From assembly GCA_021732045.1 (NCBI GenBank), contig JAKFWK010000002.1:558001-622000 (forward strand): DNA of 64,000 nt, in the 5' to 3' direction. A program made the position numbers and the translations under genes. Source of the DNA: Sulfurimonas sp. Its GTDB lineage: Bacteria; Campylobacterota; Campylobacteria; Campylobacterales; Sulfurimonadaceae. Of this stretch, positions 54,450-62,702 are shown piece by piece (within the stretch, counting starts at the first letter, position 1; every line of letters starts with the position of its first letter). The notes below the pieces were generated by a model, which did no database searches, was not told the origin of the DNA, and saw only the letters and a program-made list of their open reading frames with translations.

Positions 54450-56351
54450 TTAGTGTGCTTGCTCTTTTAGCACAGCATCAAGCAAGTTAAACAGCTCATC
54501 AGATGCTGTCTCCATACTTTCAAAATTATCTATAATCTCACATGCGTGAGCGAGGGTGTTGCCCTCAGGATTACCCTCTAGGAATTTGATATTTTTATTT
54601 GCTAATATATGAAGAGCTGCATGCGGAGCTTCCATCTTAGCGTATGAATGTGCTTTATAAAATCTTGCCTTGCCCTCATTTTGGTACCAATGACCAAGTG
54701 CACATTCGGTATGGGTAGCATCTGGAAGAACTTTTTTTAGAGATAGTATAGAGTTATAAGCGCGAGCTTTGTATAAAATATGATAAAGTTTAGCAAGAAC
54801 TACAAACACGCTATTTTCAATATTGTAAGATGAATCAACAATTTTTGTTGATGTTTCACTTAGCGTTATAAGTGTTTCTTGGAATCCATTTATTTTTTCT
54901 GTTGAACCCTCAACTGTGGATTTCATCATATCTGAACTTGTTTGAATCTCATTCATATCCTGCTGAAGTGATTTAATAGATACTGAAATCTCTCCAGTTG
55001 CCTTGTGTGTTCTCTCTGCAAGCTTACGAACTTCATCAGCAACAACAGCGAAACCTCTACCGTGCTCACCTGCACGAGCTGCCTCAATAGCTGCATTTAG
55101 AGCTAGTAGGTTTGTTTGATCTGCAATATCTGTAATAAGCTCAATAACTGATGTAATCTCATTTGCTTGATTTGTTATCTCAGCAATACTGCTATTGTTT
55201 ATACTTACCTGCTCACTTAGTGCGTTTAGTTCTTGTGTGATATCAGAAATATCGTTACGAGAGTTTATTGCCAATTCTGAAGCCTCTTTGGTTGCAGAAG
55301 TAATTGCTTTTAGATAGTCAATATTTGTACTTAAATCTGTAGTTATAAGTGAGAGTGATTCAGAGACATTGGCACTTTTTACACTAATTTTAGCATTAAA
55401 AGTATCTCTTTGTGTCATGGAATTTTGAGACTTCATAAACTCTATGCTTGTTTTTACGCTATCTATTGCTTTTACAAACTCTCCATCTAATCCAGATGAA
55501 GAGATTTGATGCGTGAAGATACCTTTTGACGCATCTGTTATGGTTACATTTATTTCATTTATAAGATTTTCTGTATTTTCTATAAGATTAGTCAATCTAA
55601 TTCCCATGGTTCCAAGCTCTGTATCACTTTGTAGTGAGTTTGATTTATGAGAAAAATCACCTTTTGCAACATAACCAATTAGCGAAGTAAACTCATTTAT
55701 GCTAGAAGTTATAGATTTTCTAATCATTGTTGCAAAAACGAAAACAACCATTCCAACTAAAATACCGGCTATTAGTGCTAAGTATTTGAAGAAACTAATC
55801 TTTTGTCCAAGCTCAGCAGAGTCATTATCCAACTCTTTTGTTTTAAGATCAACTAGTTTCTTAAATGATTCTCTTGAAGCCTCAGCAAACGGCGTCAAAT
55901 CATTACTATACCTTTCATATAACTTCTCTTTGTTATTTTTTATATCATCCTTATTTAATGATTTCATCATTTTAAATGTATTATTCACAAATAACATTGT
56001 AGAAACTTGCGCGTTATCTAGCGTCTTAACAGATTCCGTATCTGTTGTTAACTCTTGAAGTATTTTAAAATCATCTTCAATTTGTTTAATTGTTACACCA
56101 AACTTATGAATATTCTTTTCGTAGTTGCCACCAAGTAAAATATCTCTTGATAACCTGCTTACAAAGTTTAGATTTTTTTCTATATCAAGAGTGCTAAAAC
56201 CACTCTTCATTGAATTTAGATGCAGATGATCATATTTCGTATTTATCATGCTCATTGCAAAGAAGATAGATATTGCAGCAGTAAAAACAGAAATTGTTAC
56301 CATCGCGATGAAGTAGTTCATCTTTTTTTGAATACTTAAATTTTTAAACAC
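54450..56351 (-). CDS. Chemoreceptor with C-terminal CZB zinc-binding domain
   Basis: This 633-residue methyl-accepting protein has TM1 (about 12-35), a periplasmic helical domain, TM2 (about 188-212), a HAMP-like region and the signalling domain with [21 protein letters not shown]. Its C-terminus is a chemoreceptor zinc-binding (CZB) domain: a His in [13 protein letters not shown], Cys in CALGHWYQ and His in HAALH. CZB domains bind zinc with the His3Cys motif and can sense hypochlorous acid or zinc. It starts at GTG with AAGGA upstream. It is not in a chemotaxis operon, so it likely feeds whichever CheA is present. Confidence 0.92.
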   Translation of the reverse strand: MFKNLSIQKKMNYFIAMVTISVFTAAISIFFAMSMINTKYDHLHLNSMKSGFSTLDIEKNLNFVSRLSRDILLGGNYEKNIHKFGVTIKQIEDDFKILQELTTDTESVKTLDNAQVSTMLFVNNTFKMMKSLNKDDIKNNKEKLYERYSNDLTPFAEASRESFKKLVDLKTKELDNDSAELGQKISFFKYLALIAGILVGMVVFVFATMIRKSITSSINEFTSLIGYVAKGDFSHKSNSLQSDTELGTMGIRLTNLIENTENLINEINVTITDASKGIFTHQISSSGLDGEFVKAIDSVKTSIEFMKSQNSMTQRDTFNAKISVKSANVSESLSLITTDLSTNIDYLKAITSATKEASELAINSRNDISDITQELNALSEQVSINNSSIAEITNQANEITSVIELITDIADQTNLLALNAAIEAARAGEHGRGFAVVADEVRKLAERTHKATGEISVSIKSLQQDMNEIQTSSDMMKSTVEGSTEKINGFQETLITLSETSTKIVDSSYNIENSVFVVLAKLYHILYKARAYNSILSLKKVLPDATHTECALGHWYQNEGKARFYKAHSYAKMEAPHAALHILANKNIKFLEGNPEGNTLAHACEIIDNFESMETASDELFNLLDAVLKEQAH

Positions 56352-56476
56352 AGCGCATCCTTGATTATGTGATATTTTTTTGATGATAGCATATTTTATA
56401 CCATTTTTCTTGTGATTAACATTATAAATTGTTAATTTTATTAAACCAAAGACACTTTTAGTAGTGTGCTTATACT

Positions 56477-56896
56477 TTAGAAGACATACATAAACTGAGA
56501 TAGTAGAATAATAACAACAACTAAACTAAATGGGAATAGATGGCTTTTAAATACCCAAGGATCTATCTTAAATAGCTTTTGATTGATTCCACGCAAGCCA
56601 AGCCATGAGCCTAAAAAAGCTTTTATGCTTAGTAAGATTTGAAAATTAGAGAGCGCACCGTTTTCAATCTTTCCAAAAATTTGAACAATAAGAAAAAGTC
56701 CGCTTGCAACTGCAACCATCAAAGCGTAAGGGACAACTTTTCTTACATATATCATAATTGCTTCTCTTGCTTTTTTTTGCTCTTCAATACTTAGCGATCT
56801 GTTCATTTTTGATAGAAAAAGAACATCTACAAATAAAAAACCACCATAGATAAAAACCGAAAATATATGAATCGTGTGAATGAGTGTATAAATAAT
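56477..56896 (-). CDS. Four-helix membrane protein with probable ATT start
   Basis: The ATG at 56806 gives only 109 residues and cuts off one membrane helix. Upstream the frame stays open and codes [20 protein letters not shown], a convincing TM1, but it has no ATG, GTG or TTG. AAGGAG lies 5 bases before ATT 56896 (8 before the ATT 56893), so I infer an ATT start and a 139-residue protein with four helices. The His pair in IHTIH could bind haem. It resembles CopD/DUF2269-type membrane proteins in layout, but this is not certain. Confidence 0.55.
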   Translation of the reverse strand: MIYTLIHTIHIFSVFIYGGFLFVDVLFLSKMNRSLSIEEQKKAREAIMIYVRKVVPYALMVAVASGLFLIVQIFGKIENGALSNFQILLSIKAFLGSWLGLRGINQKLFKIDPWVFKSHLFPFSLVVVIILLSQFMYVF

Positions 56897-57032
56897 AGGA
56901 ACTCCTTTTTTAAGGCAATTTTAGCATAAGTTGCAATTTCTTCTCTTTATTTTGTATCAATATTTCATAATTGTATATTCAGTCTTTTTGGATAGAATTT
57001 TGCACTAAAAATCAATATAAAGAATTTAAATT

Positions 57033-57650
57033 ATGGAAAATACAAAAGCTAGAGCAAATATTTATGCGTTATTGTCGAGAGTTTTGCTTCAAGAGTTAGA
57101 TTTAGAGATGTTAGAAATTATTAAAAAAGATGAAAATATTTTAGATTTTTTTCCAACACTAAAAGAGTGGAAACAGCTCTGGGAGGTAGAGGGATCCGTA
57201 CTTTTAGAGGAGTATTTGAATCCAGATTTTGTGAATTTATCTATACTACACATTATCCCATATGAAACTTTTTACACAAGAGAAGACCAAAAGATAGAGA
57301 CCGGCGGAGCTAATCCTGTAACTGATATTTACAGTGCATCAAATTTTATAGTTGATTATGAACTTTCAAGGACTGTTGCGGCTGACCATATTGGAATTGA
57401 GCTTGAGTTTATGTACCATTTAGTTTCCGCTGAGGAAAAGGCGATGCAGGAAAATGATGCGGATGCGGTAAAATCTATCAGAGAAGTTCAGATGGAATTT
57501 TTAAACAAGCATCTACTAAGATGGGCTCCAATGTATCTTTTGAATGTTAAGTTTGAAGCAAGAACACCACTTTACTATGACGCCGCTGATATGGCTTTAG
57601 AGTTTATCTTGAGCGATAATGAGTATTTGGTTAAAGAGTTAAGCATCTAA
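57033..57650 (+). CDS. TorD-family chaperone
   Basis: This 205-residue helical protein is of the TorD/DmsD type, which binds the Tat signal of molybdoenzymes and guards cofactor insertion. Motifs: YALLSRVLL at the start, YETFYTREDQ, HIGIELEFMYHL and the C-terminal LLRWAPMYLLNV. The next gene codes for a polyferredoxin, and I see no Tat-exported oxidoreductase in the window; its client is presumably elsewhere, perhaps a formate dehydrogenase or a related enzyme. It ends one base before the polyferredoxin start. Confidence 0.85.
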   Translation: MENTKARANIYALLSRVLLQELDLEMLEIIKKDENILDFFPTLKEWKQLWEVEGSVLLEEYLNPDFVNLSILHIIPYETFYTREDQKIETGGANPVTDIYSASNFIVDYELSRTVAADHIGIELEFMYHLVSAEEKAMQENDADAVKSIREVQMEFLNKHLLRWAPMYLLNVKFEARTPLYYDAADMALEFILSDNEYLVKELSI

Positions 57651-58754
57651 ATGATACAACTAAGTGCTAGTCGTTGTGTCCGGTTGCTTTCAAAAGAGAG
57701 CGAGTGTAATAGGTGTGAGCTTATCTGTCCAACAGAAGCAATAGTTGTTGGAACAAATCCACTCCCAAGCATAAATTTTTACTCTTGCGTAGAGTGTGGC
57801 GCATGTGACGCGGTTTGTCCAAGTGAGGCGCTCTCTTTGGATAACTTTAGTCAAACAGAGTTTTTCTTTTCCTATATAGAAGATGAGCAAAATATTATAT
57901 CGTGTAGAAAAAATGTACCCTGCATAGCGGCATTAAATATAGAAAACATTATCTCAATGGCTGTTTTAAAAAAAGAGATGATTTTTGACATGGGATATTG
58001 TGATGAGTGTGATATAGCTCATAAGTGTAAGCCACAGATTTTAAAAAACTATGAAGAGGCATCTTATATCTTAGAAGCCATGGAAAGCGACGCTGTTATA
58101 AAACTTGAAGATGTTAAACATAAAAATAGCGTCGAGACAAAAGAGAGCCCAACTAGAAGAGATTTTTTTAGCAAAGCAACTCTTAAAGGTGCTATAAAAA
58201 CTAAAATAGAGTTTGAAAAAGAGATACAAAAAGCAACTGATGAGCTGGTTGAGCATACACTACAAAAAAATGATATTAAACTTTTAAAACAAAAGAGAAT
58301 TCCAGACAAGCGGAAGCTATTTTTTACAGCCATAAAGAGAGTTAAAAAACCCTCACAATTCCATGTTATAGAGGCAGACGAGCTTACATTTACCTCGATG
58401 AAGCTTCTAGATAGTGAGAGTTGTACTGCTTGTCAGATGTGTTATAGAGTTTGCCCGACTGGAGCGCTTACATCTGACCTTAAAAATTCTAAAATAGATT
58501 TTGACCCATTTTTGTGTATAAAGTGTCATATTTGTCATGATGTATGTGAGCCAAACGCAATAACTCTTGCCCCATCATATAGAGTTAAGGAATTTTTTGA
58601 GCCAGAGGTTGTAAATCTTATAAAATTTAGAGTTAGAAGGTGTGATGAGTGCGGTGTCTCATTTAGCACAAATAGTGTTGAAGCACTCTGTTATAGATGC
58701 AAAGCAGAAGAGGAAGAAGCACGAGAACTTTGGGGAATAAAGGGAGATATATAG
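57651..58754 (+). CDS. Polyferredoxin with four [4Fe-4S] motifs and zinc ribbon
   Basis: This 367-residue cytoplasmic iron-sulfur protein has four cluster motifs: CNRCELICPTEAI, CVECGACDAVCPSEAL, CTACQMCYRVCPTGAL and CIKCHICHDVCEPNAI. The third and fourth are C-terminal (about 260-310). Extra Cys pairs lie in the middle (CRKNVPC; CDECDIAHKC), and a C-terminal zinc-ribbon-like CDEC...CYRC follows. It may pass electrons to, or mature, the TorD client. It is tight against both neighbours. Unnamed family for me. Confidence 0.8.
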   Translation: MIQLSASRCVRLLSKESECNRCELICPTEAIVVGTNPLPSINFYSCVECGACDAVCPSEALSLDNFSQTEFFFSYIEDEQNIISCRKNVPCIAALNIENIISMAVLKKEMIFDMGYCDECDIAHKCKPQILKNYEEASYILEAMESDAVIKLEDVKHKNSVETKESPTRRDFFSKATLKGAIKTKIEFEKEIQKATDELVEHTLQKNDIKLLKQKRIPDKRKLFFTAIKRVKKPSQFHVIEADELTFTSMKLLDSESCTACQMCYRVCPTGALTSDLKNSKIDFDPFLCIKCHICHDVCEPNAITLAPSYRVKEFFEPEVVNLIKFRVRRCDECGVSFSTNSVEALCYRCKAEEEEARELWGIKGDI

Positions 58755-58758
58755 AAAT

Positions 58759-59556
58759 ATGATGAATGACGCAAACGAGATATCTCACCAAACAAAACTT
58801 TATGGTTTTATAGGTGAGTTTGCTGGACAGAGTAGTCTAAGCGCAGTTTTAAATAAAAAATTTAAAGCATCAAACAAAGATGCCATGATAATTCCTATGA
58901 ATATTCGTGAAGATGATTTTTACTTTACGGTTGTAAATATGAAAAAATCACATGTAAATGGTGCGTTTATTTCAAGTGAATACAGTTCAAAAGTGGTTGA
59001 TATCCTAGACGAAGCAAGTGAGCTTGTCCTTAAATTTGGAATCTGCGATGTTTTGATAAGGGATGAGCAGAGGCTAATTGGAGATGTTTTAGGTACAAAT
59101 GTTTTAATAGACTTTTTAAGAATAAAAGATGTAAAAAAAGTTGCTCTTATTGGGATTTCACCAAGCGCTAAGGCATTCGCCTATTTGGCAGAAGAGTTCA
59201 CTGTTGACTATTATTACCGCGATTTAGAGATGTTGATGGATTTTACTTCGCAGATACAGCTAGTTGATGCGGATATAAATAGAATCGCAGATTCTATGAG
59301 TATTGATTTCTCATCGTACGATGCAGTTGTTGATTTCTCTGATTTTGAGAACTTTGAGATGGTTGAAAAGCTTAGCGCTATCAATGTTGATATGAAGCCA
59401 AAAAAAGAGTTTTCTGCCTTAAAGAAGAGAAGTAAAGAGCTAGAGCAGAGTTATTTTGGTTTTGATGAGTTGTTGGTAGAGTTTGGTGATGCTATTTTTA
59501 AATATCTAGAAAAGAACAAGCATCTTGAGTATGACAAAAGCAATATGAGATTTTAA
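58759..59556 (+). CDS. AroE-fold protein without catalytic residues
   Basis: This 265-residue protein follows the shikimate dehydrogenase plan. An N-terminal substrate-domain-like stretch (LYGFIGEFAGQSSLSAVLNKK) is followed by a Rossmann segment (VKKVALIGISPSAKAFAYLAEE). AroE uses a Lys in N-V-T-x-P-x-K and an Asp in N-T-D; here the first reads AFISSEYSSK and the second GTNVL, so the catalytic Asp is lost and the Lys is displaced. It is probably a repurposed, non-enzymatic member serving the TorD/polyferredoxin cluster. Neighbours are 4 and 9 bases away. Confidence 0.6.
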   Translation: MMNDANEISHQTKLYGFIGEFAGQSSLSAVLNKKFKASNKDAMIIPMNIREDDFYFTVVNMKKSHVNGAFISSEYSSKVVDILDEASELVLKFGICDVLIRDEQRLIGDVLGTNVLIDFLRIKDVKKVALIGISPSAKAFAYLAEEFTVDYYYRDLEMLMDFTSQIQLVDADINRIADSMSIDFSSYDAVVDFSDFENFEMVEKLSAINVDMKPKKEFSALKKRSKELEQSYFGFDELLVEFGDAIFKYLEKNKHLEYDKSNMRF

Positions 59557-59565
59557 GGAGAAAAA

Positions 59566-60072
59566 ATGAGTGTAAATAATTTAGATAGTCTAAGAGCGGA
59601 ATTTGATAATTTTATAAAAGAAGATTGCTCTGTTGGCACAGATGGAAATGTGGCGGACAACAGAGATGCCGGAGACAAAGATGACAACGAGCCTTTCCCA
59701 CAGTTTGTGGACATCCTTACAGAAAAACTTTTAGCACCTTCAATTAGTGGAGTTTATCTCTCAAGATTAGACATAAAAAGAATCGCAGAAGCAATCGGGG
59801 AGTCTATCCCAATCAAAGAGAGAGTCAAAATGGTTCGAGCTCTTTTTAGACACACAACCACAAGAAAATATCTTGAAGATGCTTTTTATGAGATTAACAA
59901 ACACATAAATGGTCGCATACTTATCTACACAGAACTAAGTGAGGCTTTTCCTTCATCTAAAACTATTTTTGACGAGTATATAGTTAAGGCCAATAAAATT
60001 ATGAAGACACTTAAGCAGATTGCAGAAGACTTTGAAGAGATAGAAGTAACTGATGATCCAATATCTATTTAG
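59566..60072 (+). CDS. Protein of unknown function ending the redox-maturation cluster
   Basis: This 168-residue soluble protein has an acidic, low-complexity N-terminal third (DGNVADNRDAGDKDDNE), then a helical domain (about 45-160; SRLDIKRIAEAIGESIPIK, MVRALFRHTT). I recognise no family. AAGGAG precedes ATG. It is the last gene before a strong terminator and is co-transcribed with the TorD, polyferredoxin and AroE-like genes, so a role with them is likely. Confidence 0.6.
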   Translation: MSVNNLDSLRAEFDNFIKEDCSVGTDGNVADNRDAGDKDDNEPFPQFVDILTEKLLAPSISGVYLSRLDIKRIAEAIGESIPIKERVKMVRALFRHTTTRKYLEDAFYEINKHINGRILIYTELSEAFPSSKTIFDEYIVKANKIMKTLKQIAEDFEEIEVTDDPISI

Positions 60073-60081
60073 AGTATCTTT

Positions 60082-60113
60082 ACTCTCACAACATTGAAGT
60101 TGTGAGAGTTTTT
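60082..60113 (+). terminator. Intrinsic terminator after the redox-maturation cluster
   Basis: ACTCTCACAAC (60082-60092) pairs perfectly with GTTGTGAGAGT (60099-60109) around ATTGAA, followed by TTTTT. An 11-bp perfect stem and U-run make this one of the clearest terminators in the window. The T-run touches the pgpA stop on the other strand. Confidence 0.88.
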
Positions 60114-60618
60114 AAAGCATAGTTTGAATCTGAAGAATACCTTGCCAAATGGCAGCGCTTAGTATTCCAGCAACAAATCCAGCAACAATGTCATCACCCA
60201 TTACTCCAATTCCACCTCTTGCTTCTCTGTCTAATCTTCCGATTATTGAGGGTTTTGTTATATCGAAATATCTAAATAGAACAAAAGAGAGCAGGCTTTG
60301 AACTAAAAATCCATTTTGAAAATTTCCTATCTGATCTGCACTTATCGAGATAGCTGGAGCAACGCTAAGCGCAAACCACATGCCGGCAAGTTCATCAATG
60401 ACTATTCTCTTGTCATCATGAGTGCCACTAACGCTTTCGTATCTATTAATCTCACGAATAGCAATTATAGTAATAAGAAGAGCTGCTAAAAAAAGTGTTT
60501 GAGCACTAAAATATATAAGTATTGCCATTCCAACAGGAAGAGAAACGATAGTTCCAACCGTTCCTGGAGCTTTTGGAAAAAGCCCGCTGTATCCTAAAGT
60601 TATAAAAAACCAGTTCAT
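60112..60618 (-). CDS. pgpA: Phosphatidylglycerophosphatase A
   Basis: This 168-residue inner-membrane enzyme dephosphorylates phosphatidylglycerophosphate in phospholipid synthesis. Motifs are LGYSGLFPKAPGTVGTI, VIDELAGMW and GVMGDDIVAGF, with the Asp residues of the active site present. Four membrane helices are visible. GGAAG precedes ATG, and a TACAAT -10 box lies just 18 bases before the start, giving a very short leader. Confidence 0.92.
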   Translation of the reverse strand: MNWFFITLGYSGLFPKAPGTVGTIVSLPVGMAILIYFSAQTLFLAALLITIIAIREINRYESVSGTHDDKRIVIDELAGMWFALSVAPAISISADQIGNFQNGFLVQSLLSFVLFRYFDITKPSIIGRLDREARGGIGVMGDDIVAGFVAGILSAAIWQGILQIQTML

Positions 60619-60636
60619 TATCTTCCTTTTTTGCGA

Positions 60637-60642
60637 ATTGTA
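60637..60642 (-). promoter_or_regulatory. -10 box (TACAAT) of pgpA
   Basis: The minus strand reads AATGATACAATTCGC and then the ribosome site AAGGAAG and ATG. The TACAAT hexamer is 18 bases before the start, leaving a leader of about 11 bases. The element is mirrored by the dapE promoter. Confidence 0.5.
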
Positions 60643-60672
60643 TCATTTTCTATAATAAACACTGATGCTACC

Positions 60673-60712
60673 CACTAAAACGAATAAGTCCGTTTTAGTG
60701 AAAGGGACTTAT
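60673..60712. promoter_or_regulatory. Two interleaved inverted repeats between pgpA and dapE
   Basis: CACTAAAACG (60673-60682) and CGTTTTAGTG (60691-60700) form a perfect 10-bp inverted repeat. ATAAGTCC (60684-60691) and GGACTTAT (60705-60712) form a perfect 8-bp one that overlaps it, so only one can form at once. They lie between the two divergent promoters and upstream of both inferred starts, so they look like an operator, or like a separate structured RNA. Confidence 0.5.
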
Positions 60713-60769
60713 CATCTCTTCCAGCCCTCTAAAGCTACAAAAAAACTCGTTTTTCGAGAACTATAATGA

Positions 60770-60775
60770 TACAAT
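60770..60775 (+). promoter_or_regulatory. -10 box (TACAAT) of dapE, with TATAAT beside it
   Basis: CTATAATGATACAATTG holds TATAAT (60762-60767) and TACAAT (60770-60775), 30 to 43 bases before ATG 60805. A short CTCG/CGAG hairpin (60746-60758) lies just upstream. The leader would be about 20-30 bases and carries no clear ribosome site. Confidence 0.45.
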
Positions 60776-60804
60776 TGTGCCAAAAAAACAAAAAAAGCTG
60801 AAAA

Positions 60805-61902
60805 ATGACAACAATAGAACTATTAAAGTATATGATAGAAGCAAAAAGTGAAACACCAGATGATGGTAGACTTTTGGAGTTTATAGAGGGGTATTTACCG
60901 GAGTTTACACCGATAAGAGTAGATGTAGAAGATGTTAAAAACTTGTTTATTTATAAAAAGTTTGGTGATGGAGAACATCTCTGTTTTGCTGGACATGTAG
61001 ATGTTGTTCCAGCAGGTAAAGGGTGGGATAGTGACCCATACAAGGCGACTGAAATAGATGGTTTTATCTATGGCCGTGGAGCGCAGGATATGAAAAGTGG
61101 CGTTTGTGCTTTTACTCAGGCCGTTAAAGAAGCCAAGAACTTTAAAGGAACCATCTCTCTTTTGCTTACATCAGACGAAGAGGGTGATGCAGTAAATGGC
61201 ACCGTAAAAGTGCTTGAGTATCTAAAAGAAAATAGTCTGCTTCCAGATGCAGTTGTTGTTGCTGAGCCGACTTGCGAGGCACTATTTGGTGATGCTATAA
61301 AAGTTGGACGCCGTGGCTCAATAAATGGATATATAACTATAAAAGGGAAGCAAGGCCATGCCGCATATCCTGAAAAAGCGATCAATCCTATCCATAACAT
61401 AGCTGGTGTTTTGCATAAAATGGCTGGTGTAGATCTTGATAATGGAGATGAATTTTTCTCTCCTAGCAAGTTTGTGATAACGGACATTCGCGCAGGAATG
61501 CAAGTGACAAATGTAACTCCAAACGAACTCACAATGATGTTTAATGTTAGAAATACAACCATTACAACAAAAGAGGACATAAGAAACTTTGTGGCTAAAA
61601 ATCTATCTGGGCTTGATTATGAGTTGCGTCTAGTACAAGGTTCTCACCCTTTTAAAACAGATACGAACACAAAATTGGTAAAGAAGATAGATGAAGCAAT
61701 TATGGATATTGTGGGATTTAAGCCAAAACACTCCACGGCAGGAGGAACATCTGATGCTAGATTTATAGCGCCTCTTGGCATCGAGGTGATTGAATTTGGC
61801 GTTAAAAATGATACAATTCACTCCGTAAATGAGAGAACAGGCATAAAAGAAGTTGAAGATTTGTATGCTATTTTTAAAAAATTAATAGAGATTTGGGAGT
61901 AA
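60805..61902 (+). CDS. dapE: Succinyl-diaminopimelate desuccinylase
   Basis: This 365-residue dizinc enzyme of the lysine/diaminopimelate pathway has the first His-Asp in FAGHVDVVPAGKGW, the bridging GRGAQDMKSG and catalytic Glu pair in DEEGDAVNGT. The AEPTC region and the C-terminal STAGGTSDARF and TIHSVNE complete the ligands. No obvious Shine-Dalgarno precedes ATG. Normal length. It starts a short plus-strand operon with the thioredoxin-like and ridA genes. Confidence 0.95.
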   Translation: MTTIELLKYMIEAKSETPDDGRLLEFIEGYLPEFTPIRVDVEDVKNLFIYKKFGDGEHLCFAGHVDVVPAGKGWDSDPYKATEIDGFIYGRGAQDMKSGVCAFTQAVKEAKNFKGTISLLLTSDEEGDAVNGTVKVLEYLKENSLLPDAVVVAEPTCEALFGDAIKVGRRGSINGYITIKGKQGHAAYPEKAINPIHNIAGVLHKMAGVDLDNGDEFFSPSKFVITDIRAGMQVTNVTPNELTMMFNVRNTTITTKEDIRNFVAKNLSGLDYELRLVQGSHPFKTDTNTKLVKKIDEAIMDIVGFKPKHSTAGGTSDARFIAPLGIEVIEFGVKNDTIHSVNERTGIKEVEDLYAIFKKLIEIWE

Positions 61903-61906
61903 GTTT

Positions 61907-62296
61907 ATGAGATATTTTCTTTTACTAATAGTAATGATAAGTTCACTCAGCGCCGGACTAAACTGGTCAAGTGATTATGACGCGGCACTAAAACAAGCAG
62001 CAAAAGAGAAAAAAGATGTTTATGTTTTTTTAGGTTCTGAGTATTGCCCATTTTGTGAAAAATTTAAAAAAGAAGTTTTATCACAAGATGAAGTTATAAA
62101 AAGATTAAAAAAAGATTTTGTGCTTGTTTATCTTTCAAGAGACATAGATGATATTCCACCTCACTTAGAGGTAAAACCTGTTCCAAGACACTATTTTTTA
62201 ACAAAAAAAGGTGAAATAATCTACACAACAATAGGAAGTAGAAGCAAAGAGGGCTTTTATGAACTATTAGATGAAGTAAAAGAAGCTAAAAAATAA
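61907..62296 (+). CDS. Exported thioredoxin-like protein
   Basis: This 129-residue periplasmic protein has a short signal peptide (MRYFLLLIVMISSLSAG) and a thioredoxin fold with the redox pair CPFC (SEYCPFCEKF). The cis-Pro region is PVPRHYF. It resembles the SoxW/DUF255-type thioredoxins. It may reduce periplasmic disulfides. It starts 5 bases after dapE. Confidence 0.8.
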   Translation: MRYFLLLIVMISSLSAGLNWSSDYDAALKQAAKEKKDVYVFLGSEYCPFCEKFKKEVLSQDEVIKRLKKDFVLVYLSRDIDDIPPHLEVKPVPRHYFLTKKGEIIYTTIGSRSKEGFYELLDEVKEAKK

Positions 62297-62308
62297 AAAA
62301 GGAAAAGA

Positions 62309-62683
62309 ATGAAATTCATACAAACAAACAGGGCTCCAGCCGCAATTGGTCCATACTCTCAAGCAGCTATAGTGGACAAGATGGTATTTACATCTGGGCA
62401 AATCGCGCTTACACCAGAGGGTGAAATGCTTGGGAATGATGTGGCATTGCAGACAAAACAGGTTCTTAAGAATCTAAGTGCTGTCCTGCAAGAGGCTGGA
62501 AGCTCACTACAAAATGTGGTAAAAACAACTATTTTTTTAAGCAGTATGGATGATTTTGCAACCGTAAACGAGATATATGCGGAAGCTTTCGGTTCTCATA
62601 AGCCGGTTCGCTCAACCGTTGCAGTTAAAACGCTACCAAGAAACGCATTAGTGGAAATAGATGCAATAGCACTAATTAAGTAG
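62309..62683 (+). CDS. ridA: RidA family enamine/imine deaminase
   Basis: This 124-residue protein is a RidA (YjgF/YER057c/UK114) member: NRAPAAIGPYSQAAIV at the start, FTSGQIALTPEGEM and the signature PVRSTVAVKTLPRNALVEIDAIA with the substrate Arg and Glu. It hydrolyses reactive 2-aminoacrylate formed by PLP enzymes. AAGGAA precedes ATG. Last gene of the short operon. Confidence 0.94.
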   Translation: MKFIQTNRAPAAIGPYSQAAIVDKMVFTSGQIALTPEGEMLGNDVALQTKQVLKNLSAVLQEAGSSLQNVVKTTIFLSSMDDFATVNEIYAEAFGSHKPVRSTVAVKTLPRNALVEIDAIALIK

Positions 62684-62702
62684 ATATTAGAAAAACTATA
62701 AC

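Noticed and set aside
61116..61580. A 154-residue minus-strand frame inside dapE
   Set aside because: Shadow of dapE codons; dapE motifs are complete on the plus strand.
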